DNA from: Trichuris trichiura
Lineage: Eukaryota; Nematoda; Enoplea; Trichinellida; Trichuridae
DNA: 64,000 nt
Assembly (NCBI GenBank): GCA_037903355.1
Contig: JBAJFE010000005.1
Span: 3,286,001-3,350,000 of the forward strand
Reading direction: 5' to 3'
Part shown: positions 10,101-20,774 of the stretch, piece by piece
Position numbering within the stretch: position 1 is the first letter of the stretch
Layout: every line of letters starts with the position of its first letter
Made by a program: the position numbers and the translations under genes
Notes under the pieces: generated by a model
What the model saw: only the letters and a program-made list of their open reading frames with translations
Told to the model about the DNA's origin: nothing
Databases searched by the model: none

Positions 10101-11576
10101 GAAAAACAAAGATAAGGAGAGAGAGAGAGAGAGATAAAAAACTTAATAAAGTAAGCAAACATTGTCTTACAGTTTTTGGTCGACATTGTTGTACTTCATT
10201 GCTGCCCTAAGAAGTACTTCAGGTTTATGAGAACGTGTATAATGTGCCTGCGGTGCACTTAAGCACAACAATATGTATACGATATTGTGAGTCAAAGTTT
10301 CTAATATCGTTTGTTCTTTTTAGTTCTTACCTTGTCTAGGTAATGCATTGTTTTCCGTTTGTTCCCCTTTCTTATCTGTTTTCATTATATTTCTTCCAAG
10401 TTCCTTAAGTTGTACGTTTTCTAAACTCTTCTTTTGCTTTCACCAATCCTTAATTTATATTTGTACGTTTTCGCAGCTATTTGTTTGAACTTTCAAGCTT
10501 GACACCCCCACTCCATGTGATAATCAGTCCAAGTAGCATTGCGGAGACAGACGGCGGCACCTGCGTTATCTTAGTACATCTGCCTTAGGATGCTATCCAC
10601 AACGGCAGGAATCTGTGCATATTTAAAACATAAATGTACAGTACGGTTAAGGAATGTCAGGATTATGTTTAAAAAGTTATAATTATGGCTATAATTCTAA
10701 TTGTTGTTGTAAACAGGCAGATGTTCCCTTATTTGAACTGCCTCGGAATACTTACAGCTTTTAATCGCCGAGGTGGTTTTACATGTTAAAAATGCTTTGC
10801 TTGATATCCTCCCTAGGTTCAAAGTATAGCCGTTTTTGAAAACGGAGGGACTTCTGTGACAGCTGCGTTGCTGCTAAAGCTGATTGTTGCTAAAAAGAAT
10901 TGGAAGGAAATATTTTGAAAGTCATACAGCAAAACGTTTGCTCATTTTCAAAAGGGCCTACTTATTAACCGTTAAAAGCTGTTTCTTTGGGAAAAATGTT
11001 TTATAAACTGAGTTTAAACTGTACGTGGGATAAAAATGCTTTCGGGTTAGAGGGTGAGATAGGTATTTTTTAAACTTCAGAAGGCTTGGCGGGTTATTTT
11101 TTCTTCCGAGCATAGAGAATGCCACGTAGTTTGCTAGAAGTAACGAAGCTTTCCGAATTTTTCTTATTCCTTCGTCCAGTTCAGATGCAGCAAACGCGGC
11201 GCTTATTGAAAGCGAATTGAAGGGTGAAAATAGATTGATGATATGGTATCTTCTGCTGCGAGCGGCGGAGCGTTTTCGCGCCGAGAAAGGCCGCTATCCT
11301 GGAACCAACGGTATTCCGGTGGATCTTGACAAGAATGATTTGGCCGTTCGATTTGAAGGCGTATTGCATTCACTTTCCACCATCAGGGTGACTTGCCCAG
11401 AGTTGATACAGGAAATGTGCCGTTTTGGAGCGGCTGAATTGCATTGTGTTGCAGCAATCGTAGGCGGATTGGCGGCTCAAGAAGTTGTTAAGTTGGTCAC
11501 CGGCCAGTACATACCAATTAACAATACGTTCGTGTATGATGGCCACAGAGGTGATGGTGACGTGTTTGAACTTTAA
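7135..11576 (+). CDS. NAE1: NEDD8-activating enzyme E1 regulatory subunit (APPBP1/ULA-1)
   Basis: Four exons (7135-7446, 7499-7954, 8009-8498, 11185-11576) with consistent phases give 549 aa; human NAE1 has 534. NAE1 pairs with UBA3 to activate NEDD8 for cullin neddylation, and it lacks the catalytic cysteine. Recognisable blocks: KLVRYDRQLRLWEHHGQDRL at the N-terminus, LVLPGIGSFTIVDGDK, the SQIPFLLCKSYGLVGYLRI region, SFWILVHALKCFVENEG, LPLRGSLPDMSSD, and the C-terminal EMCRFGAAELHCVAAIVGG. Introns 1 and 2 are 52 and 54 bp, but intron 3 is 2,686 bp, which is extreme for this locus. TTTTAAG lies 2 nt before the ATG as a possible trans-splice site, and RPL10A ends 219 bp upstream, so the two could share an operon. 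Confidence 0.94.
8499..11184 (+). other. Large intron 3 of NAE1
   Basis: 2.7 kb of mostly T-rich noncoding DNA between GT at 8499 and the TTCAG before 11185. It includes a GA microsatellite at about 10118-10134. The two longest open frames, at 8588-8770 (+) and 9932-10186 (-), match nothing in NAE1 or any family I know. The short word GCGGAGACAGACGG (about 10541-10554) recurs inverted near 9855, which suggests an inserted repeat spanning about 9830-10560. Confidence 0.6.
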
Positions 11577-11914
11577 CTAGCTTCCCATTCGCATCCTTTG
11601 TACGACATTTATGCTATTGATTTCCAACTTGCTTGTTTTGTTAGTATCATTTCGTCTGCACTTAGTAAAGTGCTTTTATTCGTAGTCGTACTCCATGCAG
11701 TAATTGACTTACATTTAATTTTTGCTACTTGATCTGTTTATTACGAAAAAAAGCGGTAAAAACGTACGACGGAAAGAATGGCCAAGTAGCATTTCGCAGG
11801 TAGCTTTATTTGTTAAACGTATAGCACATTTTTCTACTTATCTGATACCACCTTGATGTCTTTAGGTTCTTTATGTCTTTTCAAGTGAGCAAAAAAGTGG
11901 GATATAAGCCGATG
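11577..11914. other. Convergent 3' spacer NAE1 / NUDT9
   Basis: 338 bp between the NAE1 stop on the plus strand and the NUDT9-like stop on the minus strand. It holds both 3' UTRs and nothing that looks coding. Confidence 0.6.
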
Positions 11915-14295
11915 CTATCCCAAAGTAGCCGCACCAATCGCTATGGAAGTGACTGCCAGTGCTGTTCGAAACAGCATGAATCGATATCCCGGAGTTCCGA
12001 CTTTAATTTCCAAAAGTAAGTTCTTAAATCTTCTTGCTAATTGTGACGTCTTTGCCGTATCAGATTTAGCCATTTGCTTTCTTATTTGCTTGTGGAAGAA
12101 TTCTCTGTCGAAAATTGTCCAGGTAAGATTGAACGGGTTCGTTGTTGGTTGGAAATCAATCAATCCAATGTGTTCGTATTTTGGATCGTTTATTTCAAGC
12201 AACCTCATCTCAATCCATGCATTATCCGTATTTCTTTGGTCGGTGAAATATCCGCGATAGAACTACAAATAAACGCAGGTATTGCACGCTTGGGATGTAT
12301 AGTGTTTTTATTCACTGTTTGCTTTTAGCATTTGGGATGCATACTACTCTTCGTATGCCTTTGCGACTTTCCTTACGCACGAATGGCCTAACCCCTCGAT
12401 GGTTCATTTTATGGCAAATCGGTAAGTTTGCTGGCATAGTTTAGTTTACGCATCTTCATGAGGGAATTTTCGCTAAGGCAAAAACATCAAACTCTGTCGC
12501 AGCTAACTTTTCAATGCTACTGAAGTGGCGCAAGTTCGTCTGCTGCCTACGCTACAGACATATCTTTTCTGGGTTTAGCACAAAATCCAGTAGCAAACCG
12601 GAAATACCAAAAGAAAGTATTTTCATTTTGTTTCGGTATTTTCGGTTTGCGACTTCGCTTTTTCGTCCGGTTAAAGCTAGTTTACTGTTTTAAAACTGAT
12701 GCGATTAGACTGATTACTTTAACGCGTAGGCTAAATAGTGTGACGTCAAATTTTGTATTTTGACTTTCGCAACAACGTTGCCCAGAATATCTCGTCGAAT
12801 ATGCAGATGTTGAAAAAACAGCGGACAATTCGGACCGATGAATTGCTTAGGAACACCAAGCTTTGCACGGTCGTTAGAATGCGTTTTCGGAGAATAATTA
12901 GATGAAAAAAATTCTCTTCGCGTATCGACTTTGAAAGTTGGAATTTTGCTCAAGTACAGCATATTACGGACATACCATTTTTGAATAGGTTTAACAGCTT
13001 CAGCGGATAACCACAGTTAGCAGTGGATAAACGTGGTTATTTGCTGAAAAGCGTTACAGTTTAGCCTAAAAACAATAAAAAAAAGTCTTTTTGTTCCAAA
13101 ATAATGATATAACGCCTTAAAAGAGTTGACATATTATTTACGAAATAATACCATCTCTTTAAGAAGAGCTACGGTTTCAAAGGTTTAACAGCTTAGTAAG
13201 AGAAATTGATTAATCGATTTCAGTGGGCTACGTTGTTGTGTTTGTTACTTCCATAACGACCAAATCCGTGTCTGTGCAAATAGGACTTACTTCGACGCAA
13301 CTGTTCTCGACAACCTTCATCATTTCTTCAACGTATGCTCGCTTGTACTTTTCCCTTAATTTGGTTCTCAGCATTTGAAGAATCGGTTTAGGAATGGGGT
13401 TTTCAAGAGGATTGTCGACGAATACCTGAAGTCAGAATGTTTTTGCGAATCGTTAGGCATTTTGTTATAGAAAAGCCTTACGTGAGGGTAGTCTGGTAGT
13501 TCATATTCTTCCACCGTTGGCATTACGGCATATTCACGTGGTTTCTTACCCCTAAAATATTGTAATTACATGCAGTGCTGTAATGTACACGCATTCGTTT
13601 ACGTTCTTCAGACGTTTTATTTTACATCAACTTTGTTTTTTTCTCACTAAGAAATGAAGTATACATGTTTAGGTTGTTTTACATACTGGGCCCATTTTGG
13701 TTTATCAGTTCCGTTTTGTTTACATAATAAGTTACGATTATTGGAACTGTAAGCGTATAGTTCACTTACGCATCAATCGTTTCATACTTCTTATGACTGT
13801 ATTTTAATTCTTAGATTGTATGCGCGCGGTTGTACCGGACATTGCTAGCCATGAAATTATTGTACAGCATATAGAATAAGGGAAGCGTCTTACCTGCTTA
13901 GCATGACGTAAACGAGATGATTTGGGCCCCAGCGATTCAGGTCTCCTCTTCCAGCTATTCCGGTTCTTCCTTTCGGGTTAAGGGGTCGACTGTTGTTCGT
14001 CATATATATCTTTTGCTCGCCGCCTATGATCTTAGGCATTCGACGTCGATCTATAGGTCCGTCGAGTTCATTAAATTGGGGATGAAAATTTTCATCGCTG
14101 CAAATTGATGATAAAATATTTTTCCCGTCCTTTGTTGGCTTACCTTATGTCAGGATCACAGCTGTTTTGCTGTGAGTTGCATTCCCTTGTGTATGTAAGG
14201 GGATGATAATTGGGCATACTCTTCGCCCACGGTCGACTACTAGAGGTAACTTCTACTCTGGCGATCTGAAGCGCTAGAACTTCGTATCTGAGCAT
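11915..14295 (-). CDS. NUDT9-family (ADP-ribose pyrophosphatase-like) protein with degenerate Nudix box and hydrophobic tail
   Basis: Five exons: 14144-14295, 13894-14097, 13482-13551, 13291-13425 and 11915-12262. Phases agree and give 302 aa; human NUDT9 has 350. Family signatures in order: NYHPLTYT near residue 33, DPDISDENFHPQFNELDG at about 48-65, NPKGRTGIAGRGDLNRWGPN at about 91-110, YRGYFTDQRNTDNAWIE at 189-205, and LTWTIFDREF at about 234-243 (compare the NUDT9/TRPM2 C-terminal block). NUDT9 hydrolyses ADP-ribose to AMP and ribose-5-phosphate. Here the expected catalytic stretch (PGGxVDPGE...REFGEE) reads PHVFVDNPLENP...RTKLREK at about 141-170, so the catalytic Gly and Glu residues appear lost and the protein may bind rather than cleave. 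A 51-residue C-terminal extension ends in a hydrophobic stretch (279-302) that slightly resembles the COX7A membrane helix. The start is the first ATG of exon 1. Confidence 0.8.
12263..13290 (-). other. Intron 4 of the NUDT9-like gene
   Basis: 1,028-bp intron between exon 4 (donor GTAAGTCC) and exon 5 (acceptor TTTGTAG). It contains an 82-codon minus-strand ATG frame at 12714-12962 that resembles nothing known and is not needed for the NUDT9 alignment. It also contains plus-strand GT/AG-like signals around 12277-12423 that lead to no coherent plus-strand protein. Confidence 0.5.
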
Positions 14296-17200
14296 TGTAT
14301 TTTCTCAAAGTAGTTACCTTTGTGTTTGGGTACAATTTTTCGAAAAAAAATCCTCGAACGCTGCTCAGTAGCACCTGAAAGATGGAACGCACTGTCTCAC
14401 AGTTTTGTTGATATCTATTTGTTTCTCTAAGTACATCCGCAGGTCCTGTGTCTACGTCGTGCTGACGTAATCTTTACAGAAAATTGAGTAAATTCTACGA
14501 GGGGAACACTTGTCCATTTAAGGCGAGAGTAATTACGCATTTTGGAGTGTAATTTTTCTTTTTGCTGACTACTTTTGAGGATGACTCAAACATCCTTTAA
14601 TCACGGAGTCACTGGTCTTACTACACTTTCGAAGAGGCCTTTTCAAATTAATTTTTACACTCCTATGTTGTTTAGTAAAATTATTTGCTCTTTTGTATGT
14701 ATGCAACTTACCAGCTGAAAAAGAAAGTATGCCAGGAAATAGTGTGAAAATTTACGTTCTAGTAGAGGCATTATTTGTCAACTTGCCGCAGTGTTAAGCC
14801 GCTGGTTTTATACGCTTTTCCGTCGCTTTGTTTACCATACAGCCTCGCTGATCTACACGTGTGGCAGTTAGCATGAAAAGTAAACATAGTTGTTATCCAC
14901 TTTGTTCATTCACAATTAAAGGTTGCATTGGTTTTCACGCTCTGATCTGTTGTTCTAATTTAATGAGCTCTAAGGAGGATAGCTATTGATAATTATGAGA
15001 TCTTTAAATATTATGAGTATACGGTACAGTCTGCGTTCCAAGGGCACAACTGAGATTGTTGTCGGCGTCTGAGATTACGTAAGCAAAAGTTGAAATTGTC
15101 CAGTGTTGCGCTGTTATTTTCACTTGATGCTCATGTTTAAGAAAACCGTTCAACTGTTTCAATCTGTCTTGCTATTCTACCTTGTGCATCTTGATTGCAT
15201 TTCCTTAATATCTTCCGGTACGTTCGACTATTTATTAATCTAAACTTTTAAGTCTGAGCAGTGAATGGACTTGTGTATTCCAGTACCTTTTTTACTTCAA
15301 ATAGCGGTATTTTGCGGAGGCAGTCGTGAAGGTGAATGTGCGTCGTTTTTTCTGAATGAAAGTGGCACTTGTTCACTTGTCATCATCGGAGTCCCATCAA
15401 CGGTTTATCTGAATGATGAATCAGTAAAGCCGTGACATTAGCTTTTAGTGGTTAACTCGCAACGTGCTGCTTTAAGTGTAGGCATATTGAAATAGCTCAA
15501 GCTGATTACTAAATGCAGGAGTTCTATCATATGCTTGCAGTGAGTTATAGAATGTCCGTTTACTTTACAGGTTGTAGCAGCCCGGATAGAATTGTGGATA
15601 TGATTCGCGTAAATGCCGAGAAAGATTCTTTCCACTTCGACGCTGCAGTTTACTTTTCGTGATCCATATTTCACTTTTTTAGCCCATGCTTAATACGAAC
15701 AGTTTTTTGTTTGACAATCTGCAGCATGAAAGTGGGCCAGCTGGCATAATTCTGCCTCTTCTCTACTATTGAATGTTCACGTTGGCTGGAAAAAAAGTAG
15801 AAAAATCGCAAAAGGTGGGCGCAACAGCCAGGCTGGCGCTTCAACACGTCCTATTAGTAAATTATAGCAATAATCGAAACGAAGGTGTATTGGCGCGGTA
15901 GGTTATTTTTCTGTAGAATGTAGTTATTCTCTGTACATCGTACTCATGCATAAGAATCGTCTGCTTTGCCAGAGCTTATAATTCTGCAAGAATTGACTTC
16001 TGTTATGAAAAAAAATGGATCTGGAAACTATAAGCTCAGCACGGGATTCGAAGAGGATTGAGTTTATCATAAGGACACCTTGGAAGTTAAACGTAAATAT
16101 AAAATAGATTTGCAGGACACAGCATTATAATTATAATGCTTAGTACTGAAGAAACATTTCCGGCAATGGAAGCAATGCTCACCGAAGTGAAAGCCTTCAG
16201 AGCCTTATTTTGACTAGCGGTGGTATCATCAACTTACATTCACGAGAGTCTTTGTTAGCTTTAAAGAAAAAACAATGAAAACTACCAAATAAAACAGGTT
16301 GTCATACGGTCCGCTGAAAATTACACGGCTTATTTGCATTTAGTATTCACCGCACCGTTTTTCGAAAGTAGGTCGACAGACAACCGCATTGAATTTTCAT
16401 CTTGGCGCAAAATGAGTCTTAACGGTGCATCTTTTATACGGATTGGTTAAGTCTCAATAATAACAGCATATTCTACTCTACCGTCAGAGAACAGGAATGC
16501 CCGCTTGAGCCGATTGAAGAAGGAGCACGACTTAAATACGGCTGAAGCGTGTTAACCGTCGCAATCTGCAAATAAACAGCAGTGAGTTGGGTAAGCAGAT
16601 GCAGTCATTCATTCCAAAAACTTAATCGTATGACTAACTTCCGTCTGCTGTAGAACTGGGCTAATTAAACCGTAACCTTCATTTGCTTCCATTCCGTTGT
16701 CCGTCTTTCTGACGAGTCAATAGTTCTACGTTTCCAGCGAGCTTTTAGCATAACCAACAATGAAAACTTGAAGGAATAAAAAAAATATTGGAATCTAGTC
16801 AGAGGGGAACAGCTCATAGGTGTGCATCCAAGGATTCGTATAGCAATGTGAACTTCATCCATTGAAATACTATTCGTTCCTCCAAGAAAACCTATCTTGT
16901 CAGTGATACTTCTGCAACATTTCTTGTCCGCACGAAAATTCACCACTAAGCAGAAACCTTAGCTTACTACCATTCATTCTTCTCTTGATAGCATACGCTT
17001 ATTTTCCATGAGCAACGTAATCACTCAATTATTACCCAAAGAATTATCTTTACTTTAACCAGTTACTGCCACTGTAATTTGCATGGAAATACAACCATCT
17101 GCTAAACAAACAAACGGCAAAGTCAATAATACGCTAAACTCAAAAAACCTTCACTGTTAAATCGAAACAACAAATACTGTTACGCATATTAATTATTTTC

Positions 17201-17307
17201 CGATTTTTTTCTCCCTTCATCGTAATGGGTTTTAAAATTTTTTTTGGAAATTTTTTACGGCTTTTTAACCCGTTTTTTCATATAACGTTTATTGCTGTTA
17301 TAAACGT
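14296..17307. other. Gene-poor spacer
   Basis: About 3 kb upstream of the NUDT9-like gene without any frame that resembles a protein. Frames such as 15438-15674 (-) and 16665-16946 (-) are short and have random composition. It should contain the NUDT9-like promoter. Confidence 0.45.
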
Positions 17308-19327
17308 TCCGCATTTTCTGATTTTATCAGTACAGAAATGAGTTTAGAGATAAGTCATTGGCAGCTAATCAGACGTAGATAAAATTGACTGACTAAAGGC
17401 CGACTCGCTCAAAAATGATCATTTCCTTGCGATAAATCGCTGTTAGATAAATACTCAGTAGAACATTTTCAGAGATTAAGTAAATAGAAACATTATCATC
17501 CAATGATAAGTTTATCTTCATTTTACCCATTTTTCTCAGTCAGCGCTGTACACTGAAGCCGTTGCAATAGTGTTGAACAGTCGAACGAGGCAGTATCAAC
17601 GATTACGTTGGAACATCATCGTCCGTAGTGGCATTTTCGGCGTTGCGGAAGATACAGTAAGTGTGACAATTCGTTGTATAAATTTTTCAGTCATTGCACG
17701 TAACTGCGTGTTCTAATGTAAATTATATGGGCTCTCTGCAGTGCGCATACGCGAAAGCAACGCTTACTGCCAGTTGCACTCACATGTTTTTTCGTGAAAT
17801 GTAAGCACAAATTGTGACTGAGCGATATCTTTTCTGCAACTCCGTTGATGGCGAGCAAATCAAATATGTGTCTATAGAAACAATATTGGAGCATAAGTCG
17901 CTCCAACTGAAAATGTCATTCTTATAGGAAATTATTCATTCAATGAAGTGAACAAATGACGATGCCAACGTTTGCGTGCTTTATTCACAATGTAAATATT
18001 TTGTGAGAAAAGTTATTTTATGTGACGGATCTGTGTATCACCGATAAGAGTGAACAGTAGACAGCCGCTTAGAAATTCTTCAGAATTGGACAGTTGATTG
18101 GTCATGAAGAGACTGCGTAGACAAAGCGCTCGTCTACATATTTACGTACTCAGAAAAAAACAACACATTGCACATTGCGAAAGCCCCAAAAATAAAGTAA
18201 GTGGCATACTTTTTCGTTTTGTTTATGTTCAAATATGGCAATGTCCATCTGCAATTTTGTTTTTTAGATGATCGAGAAAATTGGTTGGTTATATTTATCA
18301 CTTACACTCATTTTATTTACTGTTGCATTCTAACGGTATAGTATTCCGTTTGCGCTACTATCTTTATCTGTTAATCTGCATCTGCCACAAAGCTTAGCGG
18401 TGGAACACAGCTGTATATTTTAGCCTTACTGAAAGAAAGCATGAATGTTTCGGCAAAATGTCTTCACAATCTTCCTTATTTTTCCAGTGTAGTTACGAAA
18501 TGAAGAAGACTGCTGGAAAGTCGACCATTTCATTCTTGTTTCAGCGAATGTTAAACCGAAAGTTGTACAAATTTATTAAACACTGCGAAATGACAAAATG
18601 CGCGTAATTCATTCTCGCAAAGGGACACGAACAGGATGAATGCCATTAAAAGCGACGTTCCCGAAGACAAAGTAAGTATATTATTTTTCTTTCATTACAC
18701 TTCTGAATTCTTTAGAACGTCTATGCAGTTACAGTTAGCGCTGTTGTTTAAATGTTTTTGCTAGCGAGATAAGTTGTAAACATAAAGGATGAAAGGAAAA
18801 TAAATCCAAACCCTTTTTCATGTGTATTGGCCGTAAATGTTTAGAGGTATAAGAGTACCCAAATGTTTTCCCCCGTCGCAGTTTCCAAACGATTCGACGT
18901 TGTGTTATGTTAATTGTGCTTACCTTCATTTTCAATGTATTTTTTGTACTAAGGTGTTAAGTTGTTTAAATAGATCAGGAACAGCTTTTTATCATCAGAT
19001 TAGCCGTAGCTGCTTAAACCTAATTGCAGCTCATTTACCAGCAGCGTTTCCTTAAGATTTTGTTTCAGATTTCAAGATAAAAAAAGTAGTCACGAGATAG
19101 TAGTTCTCAACTGTTAAGATATATCTCTCAACTAGAAGGCTATCCCAAAAATTATTAATCCATTATACTGTTACGTGGTTTTTCAGAAACATGATTTCTC
19201 GACTTACCTCCTTACTGTTTCTCTTTACTTTCGCGTAATTAGAGAATACTGACTAATAGCAATTCTTTCCATGTAGTCGATTAGTTACGTTTCCTTTCGC
19301 GTGCAAACAATTTATAGCAGAAACTAT
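17308..19327. repeat. Left arm of a large inverted repeat (about 10 kb apart)
   Basis: 17308-17660 and about 18668-19327 match the reverse complement of 29497-29855 and 28862-29495 respectively, at a level I can follow by eye nearly throughout. The left arm carries an additional ~1-kb segment (about 17660-18667) with no counterpart on the right. Its two ends both show a GAAGA(T/C)A(C/A)AGTAAGT exon-donor word, so the extra piece looks like an internal duplication or insertion between two donor sites. A shared terminal coding-like segment ending IAAHLPAAFP-stop (about 19005-19055) follows a good acceptor (TATCATCAG) in both arms. Confidence 0.75.
17540..17656 (+). CDS. Candidate exon of an unknown gene, left paralogue (partial)
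   Basis: 117 nt flanked by TTTTTCTCAG and GTAAGTG, open in phase 0 for 39 codons (contains EAVAIVLNSRTRQYQRLRW). The inverted copy at 29497-29616 keeps the same splice sites, frame and most residues, which suggests a real exon. I do not recognise the family. Further donor-terminated short frames start with ATG at 18104 (ends before GTAAGTGG) and 18637 (ends before GTAAGTAT). They may be alternative first exons, but this is speculative. Confidence 0.35.
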
Positions 19328-19784
19328 TCCGGCTGACAAATCTATATACTATATAAAGTTTTCTATTCTATATTCAAATCCGTTGGTTAATGGCAGAACA
19401 GCAAACGTGAACCAATGTTGAAACAACCTTGGACAACAGACAGAAGAATATGCGCATTGTCCCACTTATGCATGGTTTGAAGTTGATCTTTGATTATCAA
19501 AAAACAGTAACATGTACCGATGGATAGTGAAACAAGCTTGAACAACGAAAGAAGAAAATGTGCGATGCCCTATTATGGAATTTGGCACTTGGATGATAGA
19601 AATGAAAAACAGTAACAGGCATGGACAAATGTCAAGCATGGACAACAGATGGAAGAAGATTAAAACTTTGGAAGCCAAAATCCAACCTGAACATCCTCTT
19701 TAAAATTGTAGAGTGCACTTTAAAACCATCAATTGCCGTATAAGTTCACCTCCACGTAAAATCCCACCCTTTTTTGCTAGTTGA

Positions 19785-19827
19785 ACCGCTGTTGATGACG
19801 GGCACTTAAACACCCGGAACCTCCGGT
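19785..19827 (+). ncRNA. Degenerate hammerhead-ribozyme motif
   Basis: ACCGCTGTTGATGACGGG, a loop and CCCGGAACCTCCGG follow the hammerhead order seen at 47316, but with two extra bases in the CTGATGA core and GGAA in place of GAAA. It is followed, as in the better copies, by TCCGTAA and, about 95 nt downstream, by ACGGTCCTGTA (the element 3' motif). Probably an inactive old copy. Confidence 0.45.
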
Positions 19828-20622
19828 ATGCCTTTCTCTGTGATTGGCGAGATCTAGTCCGTAAATTAAAAAGATAAGACTTGTAATCATGAGAGTCTAC
19901 GGTCCTGTAGAGAAAAACTATGTTCAGTTACCCAGTTAATATATATCGTACTAATAAGTTCTTGATTTCTTAAACAACCAAAGCAAACGTTTTACTAACG
20001 GACCAACTGATGGCTGAGCAGCTATTAAGGAAAATTCAGAACAGTGTTATACGTTAATCTGTGAATTTTTCTTAACTGCTCATCCATCCGTTGGTAGGGC
20101 GTTTGCTTCGATTTATTTCAGAAACCAACAACGGAAAAGACAAAATGGCGTACGAAAACTCTATCACGAGAATCTTCACACCCGTTAAGAAGCAGTCAGT
20201 GTTCAAGATCATTGCAATAAAAGAAATAGTGTTATTCAGATCGTCTGTAAGAGAATGCATACCTTGCTATAGCGCCGCATAATTTTTTATCTACTTACTC
20301 GGGCAACAAGTACTGCAGGAAAATGTATTCTTTAAGACATATATAGAGCACTCAGGACCTGTTCATGTACTGTTATTAGCGTTGAAAATAAATCTTTTTT
20401 CATGTATTTAAATAATCAGTAGTTGGGACCGAATCATGAAAGTAATAACATTTTTGCATTGATTTGATTAAATGGATGAAAATGCTGCTCGATGTGTAAG
20501 CCCATGAATAGAGTTAGCGTTTTTTGACAGTCTCCAACGCAGCTTAGAATTCTTATTGTTAGGGTACGCTGAATTTGCTCATTTTTCTTTCTTATATGAT
20601 TTCTTGATATGAGACTATAATA

Positions 20623-20774
20623 TTTCATAATGAATGGGCGTTAATCATTATATTCATAGCATATTCATAATTTAGAACCGCTGAAGACGGGTCTCGAATG
20701 ACCCGAAAGCTCCGGAGAAATAAACGTTTTTGACGGGACTTGGACTCCGTAATTAACGCCCATTCATTATGAAA
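20623..20774 (+). mobile_element. Hammerhead element with terminal inverted arms
   Basis: A perfect 23-bp inverted repeat (20623-20645 against 20752-20774) encloses a hammerhead motif at 20677-20716. The same architecture, arms flanking a hammerhead, occurs at 47219-47468 with longer arms. No open frame is present. I read it as a small non-autonomous retroelement or a solo terminal repeat of a Penelope-like element. Confidence 0.6.
20677..20716 (+). ncRNA. Hammerhead ribozyme motif, CTGAAGA variant
   Basis: Order: ACCG (stem I 5' side), CTGAAGA core at 20681-20687, CGGGTC/GACCCG 6-bp stem II with a 6-nt loop, GAAA, AGCT, C as cleavage base at 20712, then CGG (stem I 3' side). The A in the core replaces the usual U of CUGAUGA, which would weaken catalysis. 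Stem III is only the AGCU palindrome, so activity would need two RNAs pairing through it. Confidence 0.7.

Noticed and set aside
12714..12962. 82-codon minus-strand ATG frame
   Set aside because: Falls inside intron 4 of the NUDT9-like gene; no similarity seen and joining it would disrupt the NUDT9 alignment.
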